Below, piece after piece: positions 6,775-7,096 of a stretch of 7,096 bases of DNA. This DNA is from Oscillospiraceae bacterium. GTDB lineage: Bacteria > Bacillota > Clostridia > Oscillospirales > Acutalibacteraceae. A program made the position numbers and the translations under genes. The notes under the pieces are model-generated. The model ran no database searches and was not told the DNA's origin. It saw only the letters and a list, made by a program, of their open reading frames with translations. The stretch lies in contig DNXM01000040.1 in assembly GCA_003505905.1 (NCBI GenBank), forward strand, positions 9,654-16,749, read 5' to 3'. Numbering within the stretch: the stretch's first letter is position 1; each line of letters opens with the position of its first letter.

Positions 6775-7096
6775 TCACTCTTTAGAAATCGGCAGAATGG
6801 AGAAGCGGAACTTTAAGCCGTCCTGCACACTGAAACGGTACTGCTCCAAAACATCCTGACCGCAACTCGCCGTACCTGCGCCACGCACAAAGCCGTCAAT
6901 ACAAACCACCGTTGTGTTTTCGTCGTGCAAATCCTCTTGGTGCTTTGCTTCATCGAGCAATTTCTGGGTATAGTGATGTGCGCTGAAGGAGAAATTGCTC
7001 TTGCTGTTGCAAAACAGAAAACCGTCACCGTCGTTGTCGGTAATTTTCATCCACCTTGTTTCGCCGCGGTTTCCGTTGTCCTGCGGACGGATGTAA
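6775..7096 (-). CDS. lacZ: GH2 LacZ-type beta-galactosidase, C-terminal part; 5' end outside window
   Basis: The minus-strand frame is open from the right edge to the TGA at 6775-6777, giving 106 visible residues. Methionines in this stretch are internal, since the frame continues upstream of the ATG at 7048-7050. The text matches the last domain (small chain, domain 5) of long LacZ-type GH2 enzymes: YIRPQDNGNRGETRW (family form PQENGNRxDxRW), then FSAHHYTQKLLDEAKH (family: akHqyeL), then a VCIDGFVRGAG strand and SCGQDVLEQYRF (family: sCGp.vleeY). LacZ cleaves terminal beta-D-galactosides such as lactose in the cytoplasm. The active-site glutamates lie upstream, outside the window. It is probably the first or an early gene of the minus-strand operon with the phosphatase and the TerB-like gene. 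A fuco- or glucosidase specificity cannot be excluded from this end alone. Confidence 0.92.
   Translation of the reverse strand, partial: YIRPQDNGNRGETRWMKITDNDGDGFLFCNSKSNFSFSAHHYTQKLLDEAKHQEDLHDENTTVVCIDGFVRGAGTASCGQDVLEQYRFSVQDGLKFRFSILPISKE

Noticed and set aside
7048..7050. ATG as the start of a short 91-residue minus-strand gene
   Set aside because: The same frame continues upstream to the window edge with the LacZ block YIRPQDNGNRGETRW, so this methionine is internal.

Overview
The window looks like chromosomal DNA of a gut-type Bacillota bacterium, most likely a clostridial lineage. This is inferred from strong AGGAGG-type ribosome binding sites, compact operons with 4-12 nt junctions, a consensus sigma-A promoter, Rho-independent terminators, moderate GC, and carbohydrate-use genes common in such genomes. 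No rRNA or other taxonomic marker is present, so the assignment is tentative. I see no mobile element, CRISPR array, tRNA or rRNA.

Left part, plus strand (1-5501). The window opens inside a GH92 family alpha-mannosidase-like gene and contains its C-terminal 246 residues. A near-consensus promoter with an extended -10 follows. It drives a two-gene, ATGA-overlapping unit: a CrtI/phytoene-desaturase-like FAD oxidoreductase (810-2366) and an NAD(P)H-oxidising flavoprotein reductase with a C-terminal plant-type [2Fe-2S] ferredoxin domain (2363-3574). The second protein is built to carry electrons from NAD(P)H through FAD and an iron-sulfur cluster, so the pair reads as a two-component redox system, possibly a C=C reductase; its substrate is unknown. 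A strong hairpin terminator lies directly between this pair and the next gene (3624-5501), a 625-residue cytoplasmic protein that looks like an uncharacterised TIM-barrel glycoside hydrolase. The hairpin's U-tract abuts that gene's ribosome binding site, which suggests attenuation or controlled read-through.

Right part, minus strand (5549-7096). Three closely spaced genes run towards the plus-strand genes: the C-terminal end of a GH2 LacZ-type beta-galactosidase (cut by the window edge), a Cof-type HAD-IIB phosphatase, and a small acidic TerB-like helical protein. The two gene sets converge on one hairpin (5507-5537) that can terminate transcription in both directions.

Together, three glycosidase or glycosidase-like genes (GH92, the 625-residue protein, LacZ) and a sugar-phosphatase-type HAD enzyme point to a glycan-use neighbourhood. 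The CrtI-like/iron-sulfur reductase pair is the least expected component and the best candidate for an undescribed activity. The only stretch free of coding sequence that carries regulation is 742-809; no non-coding stretch exceeds 300 bases.
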